Origin: Micromonospora eburnea
GTDB lineage: Bacteria > Actinomycetota > Actinomycetes > Mycobacteriales > Micromonosporaceae
Reading direction: 5' to 3'
Assembly (NCBI RefSeq): GCF_900090225.1
Contig: NZ_FMHY01000002.1
Span: forward strand, 3,410,001-3,474,000
Length of the DNA stretch: 64,000 bases
Below the pieces are notes generated by a model that did not search any database, was not told the origin of the DNA, and saw only the letters and a program-made list of their open reading frames with translations. Positions 28,883 to 36,020 of the stretch are shown one piece after another. A program made the translations under genes and the position numbers. The stretch's first letter is position 1, and each line of letters begins with the position of its first letter.

Positions 28883-29656
28883 TCAGGCCGGCCGGCAGTA
28901 GACGTCGCCGGAGTTGGCCTCGTGCGGCAGGGCGCGCAGGTACGCCGCCACCTCGCCCGCGCAGACCCAGCTCGGCAGGGCGAGCGCCATCTCGTCGCCG
29001 AGTGCGACGTTGAACCGGGTGAGGCCGAGCGCGGTGACCCGGTCCAGGCAGCGTGGGGCGAGCTCCCGCGTGATCGTGGTGAACTCGAACGACAGGGCCG
29101 GCGGCGGGATGCTCAAGCCGGCCAGCACGGCGTCCTCGAAGCCTTCCACGTCGATCTTCACGAAGTCCGGTACGCCGTGCGCGGCGACGAGTGCGTCGAG
29201 CGTGGTGCCGGCGACCTCGATCTCGGCGTCCCAGCTCTCGCCCTCCCAGCCCGCGGCGCCGTCCGCGGCGCGGACGAATGGCGCGGACGCGGTGGAGACC
29301 GTGGGGTTGGCGGAGTTGACGTGCAGCCGGACCCGGCCCGGCCGGGCCCCGCAGGCCGCCTCAATCACGGTGACCCGCTCGTCGCCGGCGTAGAGCGCAC
29401 GCAGCGCCCGGACGCAGAGCGGCTGCGGCTCGACGGCCACCACGCGGGCGCCGAGGCGACGGAAGCTGCCGAGCCGGTCGCCGACGTGTGCGCCGATGTC
29501 GAAGACCAGACTCCCGGGGCGGACGAAGTCCGCGTAGAAGGCGTCCATCGCCGCCTCGCGGGCCGGGTCGCCGTAGTACGACTCCAGGGACCGGCGCAGG
29601 TCCGACATGGCCGGATCCGCCTTGAGTGCCTCGATCACCCCGTCCTGACCGCTCAC
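28883..29656 (-). CDS. FkbM family methyltransferase
   Basis: 257 residues. The SAM-binding motif is VFDIGAHVGDRLGSF near residue 51, followed by VVAVEPQPLCVRALRAL and the FkbM signature VKIDVEGFEDAVLAGL. FkbM-type enzymes O-methylate sugars or small molecules. The gene stands alone on the minus strand; no pathway partner is adjacent. The ATG or a close GTG near 29656 is a reasonable start. Confidence 0.9.
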   Translation of the reverse strand: MSGQDGVIEALKADPAMSDLRRSLESYYGDPAREAAMDAFYADFVRPGSLVFDIGAHVGDRLGSFRRLGARVVAVEPQPLCVRALRALYAGDERVTVIEAACGARPGRVRLHVNSANPTVSTASAPFVRAADGAAGWEGESWDAEIEVAGTTLDALVAAHGVPDFVKIDVEGFEDAVLAGLSIPPPALSFEFTTITRELAPRCLDRVTALGLTRFNVALGDEMALALPSWVCAGEVAAYLRALPHEANSGDVYCRPA

Positions 29657-29774
29657 CGCTTCCGACGGTAGCGACGGCGGGACGAACGCGAGTCGGGTTC
29701 AGGCAATCCGCTGGGCCCGGGTGACACCCCAGCCTCCTAGGATGCCGTAGAGGGTGTGGCGCCGGCGCTGCTGG

Positions 29775-29825
29775 CCCCAAGTTCGCCCCCGATCCCGGCA
29801 TCGTGGATCGGGGGCGAACTTGGGG
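29775..29825. repeat. Perfect 21-bp inverted repeat with 9-nt loop (intergenic palindromic element)
   Basis: The arms are 29775-29795 and 29805-29825, fully complementary over 21 bp, beginning CCCCAAGTTCGCC on the left. There is no T-run on either side. It sits between the stop of the YccF gene and the start of the FkbM gene. It could be a terminator or a dispersed palindromic element. The rest of the 195-nt gap has only TCCTAGGATGCC at 29735-29746, a motif seen again upstream of csbD. Confidence 0.85.
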
Positions 29826-29851
29826 TGCGAGAGGTGAGGGGCTGAGACGCC

Positions 29852-30241
29852 TCAGGGGGTTTCGACGACCTCCTGGCCGAGTGGCCAGAGCGCCGCCGGC
29901 ACGAGCTTGAAGTTCGCCACCCCGAACGGGATGCCGATGATGCTGACGCAGAGGGCGACACCGGCGACGATGTGGGACAGGGCGAGCCACCAGCCGGCCA
30001 GCAGCACCCACAGCACGTTCGCGAGGCCGGAGGCGATCCCGGCGCCCGGCTTGGGGACGATGGTGCGGCCGAACGGCCAGAGCGCGTAGGAGGCGAGGCG
30101 GAGCGAGGCCACGCCGAACGGGATGGTGATCACCAGCACGAAGCAGATCAGGGCGGCCAGCCCGTAGCCGAGGGCGAGGACGAAACCGCCACCGAAGATG
30201 AGCCACAACAGGTTCAGGATGAAACGGATCACGCGTTTCAT
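29852..30241 (-). CDS. YccF domain-containing membrane protein
   Basis: 129 residues from the ATG at 30241. Two similar halves each carry a hydrophobic hairpin and the motif IPFGVA followed by ALWPFG or ALWPLG (ITIPFGVASLRLASYALWPFGR and GIPFGVANFKLVPAALWPLGQ), the hallmark of the YccF/DUF307 repeat. About four transmembrane segments are expected. The function of the family is unknown. It stands alone between the VOC operon and the FkbM gene and is followed by the 21-bp inverted repeat. Confidence 0.9.
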   Translation of the reverse strand: MKRVIRFILNLLWLIFGGGFVLALGYGLAALICFVLVITIPFGVASLRLASYALWPFGRTIVPKPGAGIASGLANVLWVLLAGWWLALSHIVAGVALCVSIIGIPFGVANFKLVPAALWPLGQEVVETP

Positions 30242-30287
30242 CCTGGCCGGGCCGCGCAACTATCCGGGTGCCGGGGGCCGGCCGGGA

Positions 30288-30677
30288 TCAGGAGGCGCTC
30301 GCCAGCTGGATCAGATTCCCGCACGTGTCGTCGAGTACCGCCGTCGTCACCGTGCCCATCTCCACCGGCGGTTGGGTGAACTCGACGCCGCGCGCCCGCA
30401 GCCGGTCGAACTCGGCGCGTACGTCGTCGACGGCGAACGACGTGAACGGGATGCCGTCGGCGACGAGCGCCTGCCGGAACGGGCCGACCGCCGGATGGCC
30501 GGCGGGTTCGAGCACGAGTTCGACCCCGTCGGGATCGGCGGGGGAGACCACCGTGAGCCACCGGTGCTCGCCGAGCGGGATGTCGGTCTTCTTCTCGAAG
30601 CCCAGCACCTCCGTGTAGAAGGTGAGCGCCTTCGCCTGGTCGTCGACGAAGACGCTGGCCAGGTTGACGCGGATCAC
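30288..30677 (-). CDS. VOC family protein (glyoxalase/bleomycin-resistance fold)
   Basis: 129 residues with the paired beta-alpha-beta-beta-beta modules of the VOC superfamily: KALTFYTEVLGFEKKTDI and VRAEFDRLRARGVEF, with acidic and His metal-ligand positions (HRWLTV, E in GVELVLEPAG). It starts at a GTG (GAGG upstream) that overlaps the stop of the ArsR-type regulator, so it is the third gene of a coupled operon. The substrate is unknown; detoxification of a small molecule is the common role. Confidence 0.88.
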   Translation of the reverse strand: MIRVNLASVFVDDQAKALTFYTEVLGFEKKTDIPLGEHRWLTVVSPADPDGVELVLEPAGHPAVGPFRQALVADGIPFTSFAVDDVRAEFDRLRARGVEFTQPPVEMGTVTTAVLDDTCGNLIQLASAS

Positions 30678-30955
30678 GGTGCCTCCTCAGGGATCGGCCA
30701 CCGATCGACGACCGCGCGCAGTGGCCCGAAGTCGGCGTGGTGGAACTTGTAGCGGCCGCTGCGCTCGAAGCGCACGAGCCCGGCCGCCGCGAGGGTGTCG
30801 AGGTGCTGCGAGATCGCTTGGCGGGAGGATCCGATGCCGTGTCGGGCCGTCAGCCGCGCGCAGATCTCGAAGAGGGTCTGGCCGTCCCGCTCGGCCAACT
30901 CGTCGAGGATCGCCCGGCGGGTGGGGTCGGCGAGCGCGGTGAAGACGTCGGTCAC
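30674..30955 (-). CDS. ArsR/SmtB-type winged-helix regulator
   Basis: 93 residues from the GTG at 30955. The winged helix reads FTALADPTRRAILDELAERDGQTLFEICARL...SRQAISQHLDTLAAAGLVRFERSGRYKFHH. No metal-binding ELCVCDL motif is present, so it is not a classical metal sensor; such proteins often accompany VOC or SRPBCC genes. Its start overlaps the upstream VOC stop and its stop overlaps the downstream VOC start (GTGA both times), so the regulator is sandwiched between two VOC genes. Confidence 0.88.
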   Translation of the reverse strand: MTDVFTALADPTRRAILDELAERDGQTLFEICARLTARHGIGSSRQAISQHLDTLAAAGLVRFERSGRYKFHHADFGPLRAVVDRWPIPEEAP

Positions 30956-31356
30956 GGCAGGTTGAGCTGCCAGGACACTCCGAAGCGGTCGTTCACCCAG
31001 GCGAAGCGGGTGCTGAAGCCGTAGTCGCCGGGCGGCATGAGGTTCACTCCGCCCTCGACGAGCGCCTGGTGGAGGCGGGTGAGCTCGGCGTCGTCCCGGC
31101 ACTGCACGAACAGCGACAGGGAGGGGGTGAACGAGAAGCCGTGGCGCACCTGGCTGTCACTGCACAGCAGTCGCTGCCCGGCCACGCGGAACTCGGCGAG
31201 GTGCACGGTGCCGGCGACGCCGGGGTCGTCGCTCTCGCGCCGGGTGACCGAGAGTATCTCGCCGTCGTCGAAGAGCGAGACGTAGAAGTTCATCGCCTCG
31301 GTGGCGGCTCCCTCGAACATCAGGAACGGTGTGAGTGTGGTGTCCGTGTCGGTCAT
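30952..31356 (-). CDS. PhnB-like VOC family protein
   Basis: 134 residues from the ATG at 31356, with GGAG about 8 nt upstream. The sequence LTPFLMFEGAATEAMNFYVSLFDDGEI and ending FGVSWQLNLP is characteristic of the PhnB / 3-demethylubiquinone methyltransferase-like VOC subgroup (DUF1338-unrelated). It is the first gene of the VOC-ArsR-VOC operon. The biochemical role of this subgroup is not settled. Confidence 0.9.
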   Translation of the reverse strand: MTDTDTTLTPFLMFEGAATEAMNFYVSLFDDGEILSVTRRESDDPGVAGTVHLAEFRVAGQRLLCSDSQVRHGFSFTPSLSLFVQCRDDAELTRLHQALVEGGVNLMPPGDYGFSTRFAWVNDRFGVSWQLNLP

Positions 31357-31430
31357 TGTCCGCACTCCGGTTCTCGGCCGGCCCGGTGCCGGCGCCCGTA
31401 CGACAGGTTAGGCAAGTGTCCGCTTGCATG

Positions 31431-31559
31431 TCAAAGATGGCGCCCGGCCGGGCGCGTCGGCGTCACCAGGCCCGACTCGTACGCCGCGATGACGAGCTGC
31501 GCCCGGTCCCGGGCGTCGAGCCTGGCGAGCAGGTGCCCGATGTGAGTCTTGAGCGCCAC
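31431..31559 (-). pseudogene. C-terminal remnant of a NarL/LuxR-type response regulator
   Basis: Reading from 31559, the minus strand encodes about 42 residues beginning VALKTHIGHLLARLDARDR and continuing AQLVIAAYESGLV to a TGA at 31431. This is the recognition helix and last helix of the LuxR HTH, which in intact regulators reads TVKTHVxRLLxKLxARDRxQLVVxAYExGLV. No receiver domain or first HTH helices precede it. The break lies within 50 nt of the leaderless promoter of the peptidase gene. Confidence 0.8.
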
Positions 31560-31600
31560 CGGGGCGCGTGACCGCCCCCCACCGTGGCCCAAACGACCGT

Positions 31601-31615
31601 TAAGCTCAGGGGGTG
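31601..31615 (+). promoter_or_regulatory. Leaderless-type promoter: TAAGCT, 6 nt, GTG
   Basis: TAAGCT ends 6 nt before the GTG at 31613 and no Shine-Dalgarno is present. Confidence 0.55.
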
Positions 31616-32722
31616 GGAACCAACGACCTGTACCCGGCCGAGCGGCTGGCCGCAGCGCAGCGCGCCACCGCCGCCGCGGGGCTGGACGCGCTGCTGCTCA
31701 CCCCCGGCTCCGACCTGCGCTATTTGACCGGCTACGACGCGCACGCCGGAGAGCGGCTGACCTGCCTGGTGCTCCCCGCCGAGGGTGAACCCACCCTGAT
31801 CGTGCCGGCCCTGGAGCGACCCGGGGCGGAAGCCGCCCCGGCCACCGGCGTCCGCATCGTCGACCACGCCGACGGCACCGACCCGTACCCGCTGGTCCGG
31901 GCGGCGCTGCCCGGGCCGGTGGCCGCCGTCGGGCTGGCCGACCGGATGTGGGCCGAGCAGGTCCTCGCGCTGCGCGCCACGCTGCCCGACGCCACCCAGC
32001 GCCTCGCCTCCGAAGTGCTGCGCGAGCTGCGGATCCGCAAGTCGCCCGCCGAGGTGGCCGCCCTCGCCGAGGCGGGCGCCGCGATCGACGCGGTGCACCG
32101 GCGGATGGGGGAGTGGCTGCGCCCCGGCCGGACCGAGGTCGAGGTGGCCGCCGACATCGCCGCCGCGATCCGGGCGGTCGGCCACGTCACCGTCGACTTC
32201 GTCATCGTCGCCGCCGGGCCGAACGGGGCCAGCCCGCACCACGGCACGTCCGACCGGCCGATCCGGGCCGGCGAGCCGGTGGTGGTCGACATCGGCGGCA
32301 CCATGCCGTCGGGCTACCGCTCCGACTGCACCCGCACCTACGTCGCCGGCGGCCCCGCCCCGGCGGAGTTCACCGACTACTACGCGGTCCTGTACGAGGC
32401 CCAGCGGGCGGCGGTGGCGGCAGTCCGGCCCGGGGTGACCGCCGAGGCGGTCGACGCGGTGGCCCGCGACGTCATCTCCGCAGCCGGCTACGGCGGCGCC
32501 TTCCTGCACCGCACGGGCCACGGCATCGGTCTCGACACCCACGAGGAGCCGTACGTCGTGGCCGGCAACACCCGGCCCATCGAGGCCGGGATGGCCTTCT
32601 CGGTCGAACCCGGGATCTACCTCGCCGGGCGGCACGGTGCCCGGATCGAGGACATCGTCGTCTGCACGACGGACGGCGGGCAACGGCTCAACACCACCCC
32701 CACGGAGCTCATCGCGCTATGA
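31613..32722 (+). CDS. M24 family metallopeptidase (Xaa-Pro dipeptidase/aminopeptidase)
   Basis: 369 residues. The N-terminal creatinase-like domain (residues 1-135) precedes the pita-bread catalytic domain. The five metal ligands are visible: D in VVVDIGG, D in SDCTRTY, H in TGHGIGLDTHE, E in SVEPGIY and E in GARIEDIV. It removes N-terminal residues preceding proline or splits Xaa-Pro dipeptides. Its stop overlaps the ATG of the acyl-CoA dehydrogenase gene (ATGA). The functional link between the two is not obvious, but the pairing with branched-chain-type acyl-CoA dehydrogenases and an Lrp regulator suggests amino-acid catabolism. Confidence 0.92.
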   Translation: MGTNDLYPAERLAAAQRATAAAGLDALLLTPGSDLRYLTGYDAHAGERLTCLVLPAEGEPTLIVPALERPGAEAAPATGVRIVDHADGTDPYPLVRAALPGPVAAVGLADRMWAEQVLALRATLPDATQRLASEVLRELRIRKSPAEVAALAEAGAAIDAVHRRMGEWLRPGRTEVEVAADIAAAIRAVGHVTVDFVIVAAGPNGASPHHGTSDRPIRAGEPVVVDIGGTMPSGYRSDCTRTYVAGGPAPAEFTDYYAVLYEAQRAAVAAVRPGVTAEAVDAVARDVISAAGYGGAFLHRTGHGIGLDTHEEPYVVAGNTRPIEAGMAFSVEPGIYLAGRHGARIEDIVVCTTDGGQRLNTTPTELIAL

Positions 32723-33861
32723 CTGTCGACCGCATCCTGCCCACCGACGAGGCCCACGACCTGCTGGACCTCGCCACCGAACTCGCCGACCGGGAGCTCG
32801 CTCCGAAGGCCGCCGGCTTCGAGGAGCGCGCTGAGTTCCCCCGCGAGGTGCTGCGCACCCTGGGTCGGGCCGGCCTGCTGGGCCTGCCGTACGCCGAGGA
32901 GCACGGCGGCGCCGCGCAGCCGTACGAGGTCTACCTCCAGGTGCTGGAGATCCTCGCCAGCCGTTGGCTCGCCGTCGCCGAGGCGGTCAGCGTCCACACC
33001 CTGTCCTGCTACCCGCTCGCCCAGTTCGGCAGCGACGAGCAGCGCAAGCTACTGCCCGACATGATCGGCGGGGAGCTGCTCGGGGCGTACTGCCTCTCCG
33101 AGCCGCAGGGTGGCTCCGACGCCGCGGCCCTGACCACGAAGGCGGTCCGCGACGGCGACGACTACGTGGTCTCCGGCACCAAGGCGTGGATCACCCACGC
33201 CCAGGTCGCCGACTTCTACAACATCTTCTGCCGCACCGGCGGCCATGGCCCGAAGGGCATCTCCTGCCTTCTGGCGGACCGGAACACCCCCGGGATCCAC
33301 CCGCAGGCCGCCGAGCGGACCATGGGTCTGCACGCCTCCCCGGTGGCCCAGATCGCCTTTGACGAGGCCCGGGTGCCGGCCGAGCGGCTGATCGGGGGCG
33401 AGGGGGCGGGCTTCACCATCGCCATGTCCGCACTGGACTCCGGCCGCCTGGGCATCGCCGCCTGCGCGGTCGGCCTGGCCCAGGCCGCCCTGGACTACGC
33501 GGTCGGCTACGCCAGGGAGCGCCAGCAGTTCGGCCGGTCGATCATCGACTTCCAGGGGCTCGGCTTCACCCTCGCCGACCACGCCACCCAGATCTCCGCG
33601 GCCCGCGCGCTGATGCTGGCCGCCGCCCGACTGCGCGACGCCGGCCGGCCGTACTCGATCGAGGCGGCGAAGGCGAAGCTCTTCGCCACCGACGTGGCGA
33701 TGCGGGTGACCATCGACGCGGTGCAGGTGCTCGGCGGCGCCGGCTACGTCGTCGACCACCCGGTCGAGCGGTACCTGCGGGAGGCGAAGGTGCTCCAGAT
33801 CGTCGAGGGCACCAACCAGATCCAGCGGCTGGTCATCTCCCGGGCCCTGGCCAAGGGCTGA
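32719..33861 (+). CDS. Acyl-CoA dehydrogenase
   Basis: 380 residues, normal for the family. The motifs are AYCLSEPQGGSDAAAL (FAD/substrate binding), KAWITHAQVADFY, the C-terminal QVLGGAGYVVDHPVERYLREAK and LQIVEGTNQIQR, with Glu of VEGTN at the usual catalytic-base position. It oxidises an acyl-CoA to the enoyl-CoA and passes electrons to ETF. Chain-length specificity cannot be read. It is translationally coupled to the M24 peptidase gene and followed by a strong hairpin. Confidence 0.94.
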   Translation: MTVDRILPTDEAHDLLDLATELADRELAPKAAGFEERAEFPREVLRTLGRAGLLGLPYAEEHGGAAQPYEVYLQVLEILASRWLAVAEAVSVHTLSCYPLAQFGSDEQRKLLPDMIGGELLGAYCLSEPQGGSDAAALTTKAVRDGDDYVVSGTKAWITHAQVADFYNIFCRTGGHGPKGISCLLADRNTPGIHPQAAERTMGLHASPVAQIAFDEARVPAERLIGGEGAGFTIAMSALDSGRLGIAACAVGLAQAALDYAVGYARERQQFGRSIIDFQGLGFTLADHATQISAARALMLAAARLRDAGRPYSIEAAKAKLFATDVAMRVTIDAVQVLGGAGYVVDHPVERYLREAKVLQIVEGTNQIQRLVISRALAKG

Positions 33862-33874
33862 CCCGGCTGACCCG

Positions 33875-33907
33875 CCGGCCCACCGGGCAGCGAGCCCGGT
33901 GGGCCGG
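33875..33907 (+). terminator. 13-bp perfect hairpin after the acyl-CoA dehydrogenase gene
   Basis: Arms CCGGCCCACCGGG and CCCGGTGGGCCGG with a 7-nt loop, 14 nt after the stop, without a T-run. It ends 27 nt before the Lrp promoter box. Confidence 0.65.
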
Positions 33908-33933
33908 ATGCGGCGTGCGCGCGGATTTCCAGG

Positions 33934-33949
33934 TAGGTTGCACCGCGTG
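33934..33949 (+). promoter_or_regulatory. Leaderless-type promoter: TAGGTT, 7 nt, GTG
   Basis: TAGGTT ends 7 nt before the GTG at 33947. This fixes the Lrp start at 33947 rather than an in-frame GTG upstream. Confidence 0.6.
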
Positions 33950-34450
33950 GAGGAGATCGACCGGGCCATCGTCGCCGCGCTGACCGGAGACGGTCGGCTG
34001 TCGTACACCGACCTCGCCGAGCGGGTGGGGTTGTCGGTGTCCGCCGTGCACCAGCGGGTCCGCCGGCTGGAGCAGCGCGGCGTCATCAAGGGGTACGCCG
34101 CGCGCGTGTCGTTCGAGGCGCTGGATCTGCCGTTGACCGCGTTCGTGGCGATCCGGCCGTTCGATCCGTCGCAGCCGGACGACGCGCCGGAGCGGCTGGC
34201 CCACCTGCCCGAGATCGACTCGTGCTACTCGGTGGCGGGGGAGGACTTCTATCTGCTGCTGGTGCGGGTGGCCAGCCCGGCGGACCTGGAACGGGTGCTC
34301 CAGGAGATCCGGACGGCCGCCAACGTCACCACCCGAACGACCGTGGTGCTCTCCACACCGTACGAGAACCGGCCACCGCGGCTCAGTGCCGAGCCGCCTG
34401 AGCGGGGTCGATCCCGGGCGACGGAGCCGGCTGGTTCCAACGCAGGATGA
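33947..34450 (+). CDS. Lrp/AsnC family transcriptional regulator
   Basis: 167 residues. The N-terminal HTH reads EEIDRAIVAALTGDGRLSYTDLAERVGLSVSAVHQRVRRLEQRGVIKGY, followed by the RAM ligand-binding domain (ALDLPLTAFVAIRP...YSVAGEDFYLLLVRVASPADLERVL). Lrp/AsnC proteins sense amino acids and control their metabolism. The nearest amino-acid catabolic genes are the lysine aminomutase cluster 2 kb downstream. The 3' end overlaps the convergent histidine phosphatase gene by 68 nt, and the last 25 residues are disordered, so the extension may be recent. Confidence 0.92.
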   Translation: MEEIDRAIVAALTGDGRLSYTDLAERVGLSVSAVHQRVRRLEQRGVIKGYAARVSFEALDLPLTAFVAIRPFDPSQPDDAPERLAHLPEIDSCYSVAGEDFYLLLVRVASPADLERVLQEIRTAANVTTRTTVVLSTPYENRPPRLSAEPPERGRSRATEPAGSNAG

Positions 34451-35003
34451 CCGGCCGTCCGTGCTCGTGACCGAGCACGCTGACGGTGGCGGTGTCCAGC
34501 CGTAGCAGCCCGCCGGCGGACGGGGGCAGGCCGATCCAGCGAGCGCCGATCACCCGCAGGCTGTGTGCGTGGCCGACCAGGGCGACGCTGCCCCGGGCGA
34601 GCAGGGGTGCGGCTGCGGCGAGCACCCGGTCGGCGCGCTCGCCGACCTGCGCCGGCGACTCCCCGCCGGGCGCGCCGTCGGTCCAGATGTTCCAGTGTGG
34701 ACTCTCCTTGTGGATGTCCGCCGTGGTCCGGCCCTCGTAGTCGCCGTAGTTCCACTCGGCCAGGTCGGGGTCGGTGGTGTCGGCATCGAGCCCGGCCAGG
34801 TGGGCGGTGCACGTCGCCCGCTGCCGGGGGCTGGACAGGACACGGACGAAGCGGCGGCCGGCGAGCAGCACGCCGAGCGCGCGGGCCTGCCGCTCCCCGT
34901 CGGGGGTCAGCTCCAGATCCGTGTACGAGGTGTGCCGGTGGCTGGCGCTCCACGCGGTCTCGCCGTGCCTGATCAGCAGGATCTCGCTCACCGGTCCAGT
35001 CAA
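34383..35003 (-). CDS. Histidine phosphatase (phosphoglycerate mutase) family protein
   Basis: 206 residues. The catalytic RHG motif is LLIRHGETAWS near residue 10, with SSPRQRATCTA, a proton donor in AEWNYGDYEG and the second histidine in LVGHAHSLRV. This branch includes acid phosphatases and broad-specificity sugar or mannitol-1-phosphatases as well as mutases; the substrate is not clear. It may start at the GTG four codons in (VSEILL). Its 3' end is antisense to the end of the Lrp gene. Confidence 0.9.
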   Translation of the reverse strand: MTGPVSEILLIRHGETAWSASHRHTSYTDLELTPDGERQARALGVLLAGRRFVRVLSSPRQRATCTAHLAGLDADTTDPDLAEWNYGDYEGRTTADIHKESPHWNIWTDGAPGGESPAQVGERADRVLAAAAPLLARGSVALVGHAHSLRVIGARWIGLPPSAGGLLRLDTATVSVLGHEHGRPVILRWNQPAPSPGIDPAQAARH

Positions 35004-35084
35004 CCATGGTCGGCGGGCCGAACCGGGCCGGCGGGCGCCGGAGCCCCGGTGAGTGCGGCCGACGGGGCGAGCATTCCATCTTCC

Positions 35085-35090
35085 TAGGAT
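35085..35090 (+). promoter_or_regulatory. Probable -10 box TAGGAT upstream of csbD
   Basis: TAGGAT lies within TCCTAGGATGCC (35082-35093), the same 12-mer as at 29735-29746. Transcription from it would leave a leader of about 84 nt before csbD. Confidence 0.35.
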
Positions 35091-35180
35091 GCCTTACGCG
35101 ATGTGCACCCCCACACCCGCGTTTGCCGCGGACACCACCGGGCACGTGACAACAACAGCAAGTCGACCTGAGGAGACGAC

Positions 35181-35375
35181 ATGGGCTTCACCGACAAGGC
35201 GAAGAGCAAGGCTCAGGAGATGAGCGGCATGGCCAAGGAGCGGATCGGCGACGTAACCGACAACGAGAGGTTGCGGGCCGAGGGCGCCAACGAGCAGAGC
35301 GCGGCCCGGGCCAAACAGGCCGGCCAGCACGCCAAGCAGGCCGGTCGGGACGTCCGCGACGCCTTCGAGAAGTGA
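35181..35375 (+). CDS. CsbD family protein
   Basis: 64 residues, highly charged and helical: GFTDKAKSKAQEMSGMAKERIGDVTDNERLRAEG, which is the CsbD signature. CsbD proteins are small hydrophilic proteins induced by general stress; their activity is unknown. The ATG has GAGGAGA 5 nt upstream, a strong ribosome site. The gene is monocistronic and ends at a very stable palindrome. Confidence 0.9.
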   Translation: MGFTDKAKSKAQEMSGMAKERIGDVTDNERLRAEGANEQSAARAKQAGQHAKQAGRDVRDAFEK

Positions 35376-35382
35376 CCTGTCA

Positions 35383-35420
35383 GGCGGCGGCCCCAGGGGG
35401 ATCCCCCTGGGGCCGCCGCC
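35383..35420 (+). terminator. 38-bp perfect palindrome after csbD
   Basis: The left half GGCGGCGGCCCCAGGGGGA is followed with no spacer by its exact complement, beginning 8 nt after the stop. It can form a stem of about 17 bp with a 4-nt loop. There is no T-run, so it is a GC-rich terminator or mRNA 3' protector. Confidence 0.75.
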
Positions 35421-35457
35421 GCATGTCCGGAGGCCGGATCATCTCCCAACTCAGAGG

Positions 35458-35536
35458 TGATCCACTCCATGTTGCGCACATGGCGGTCAGTGGCGCCGAC
35501 CGAGGCCACAACCTGCCGCACACGCGGAGTGGATCA
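35458..35536. repeat. Branched inverted-repeat element in the csbD-ynfA gap
   Basis: An outer 11-bp stem (TGATCCACTCC at 35458-35468 and GGAGTGGATCA at 35526-35536) encloses two inner hairpins: CATGT/ACATG (35468-35482, 5-nt loop) and CGGTC/GACCG (35484-35502). The 257-nt gap otherwise holds only the csbD terminator and the ynfA promoter. The element could be a dispersed palindromic repeat or a small structured RNA. Confidence 0.55.
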
Positions 35537-35620
35537 AGGCATGGTCGAGGCGGGCGGTCCGGAAGGGGCGCCGCCCCTCGCGCCGCTGGCGGTGGAGCGG
35601 GGTGGGCCGTACCCGCCGGA

Positions 35621-35635
35621 TAGGGTCGCCGGGTG
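35621..35635 (+). promoter_or_regulatory. Leaderless-type promoter: TAGGGT, 6 nt, GTG
   Basis: TAGGGT ends 6 nt before the GTG at 35633 and no Shine-Dalgarno is present. Confidence 0.6.
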
Positions 35636-35968
35636 ACTGTTTTGCGTTCCCTGCTGTTGTTCGTGCTGGCCGCGCTGGCGGAGATCGGGGGAGCGTGGCT
35701 GGTCTGGCAGGGCTGGCGGGAGCACCGCGGGCTGTGGTGGGTGGCGGCCGGGGTGCTGGCGTTGGGCGCGTACGGGTTCGTCGCGACGTTTCAGCCGGAC
35801 CCGAACTTCGGCCGGATCCTGGCGGCGTACGGCGGGGTGTTCGTGGCCGGGTCGTTGGCCTGGGGCGTGCTGGTGGACGGCTTCCGCCCGGACCGGTGGG
35901 ACGTGGCGGGCGCGGCGATCTGCCTGCTGGGTGTTGCCGTGATCATGTACGCACCGCGGGGAGCCTGA
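35633..35968 (+). CDS. ynfA: YnfA family (UPF0060) membrane protein
   Basis: 111 residues with four transmembrane helices. Family signatures are [43 protein letters not shown] and [23 protein letters not shown]. YnfA proteins resemble small multidrug resistance transporters, but in most hosts the role is unproven. It is convergent with the kamA-like gene, with 52 nt between the stops. Confidence 0.93.
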   Translation: MTVLRSLLLFVLAALAEIGGAWLVWQGWREHRGLWWVAAGVLALGAYGFVATFQPDPNFGRILAAYGGVFVAGSLAWGVLVDGFRPDRWDVAGAAICLLGVAVIMYAPRGA

Positions 35969-36020
35969 CGGTTGCGCCCGGCACCCTGGTGTGGGTGCCG
36001 GGCGAACTGGTGGTGCGGGA

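Noticed and set aside
31463..32683. Minus-strand 406-residue frame opposite the M24 peptidase gene
   Set aside because: Gly/Arg/Val-rich antisense shadow of a well-supported metallopeptidase.
35100..35180. Leader ORF from the ATG at 35101 before csbD
   Set aside because: It is out of frame with csbD, has no ribosome site and no protein-like sequence; csbD has its own strong site.
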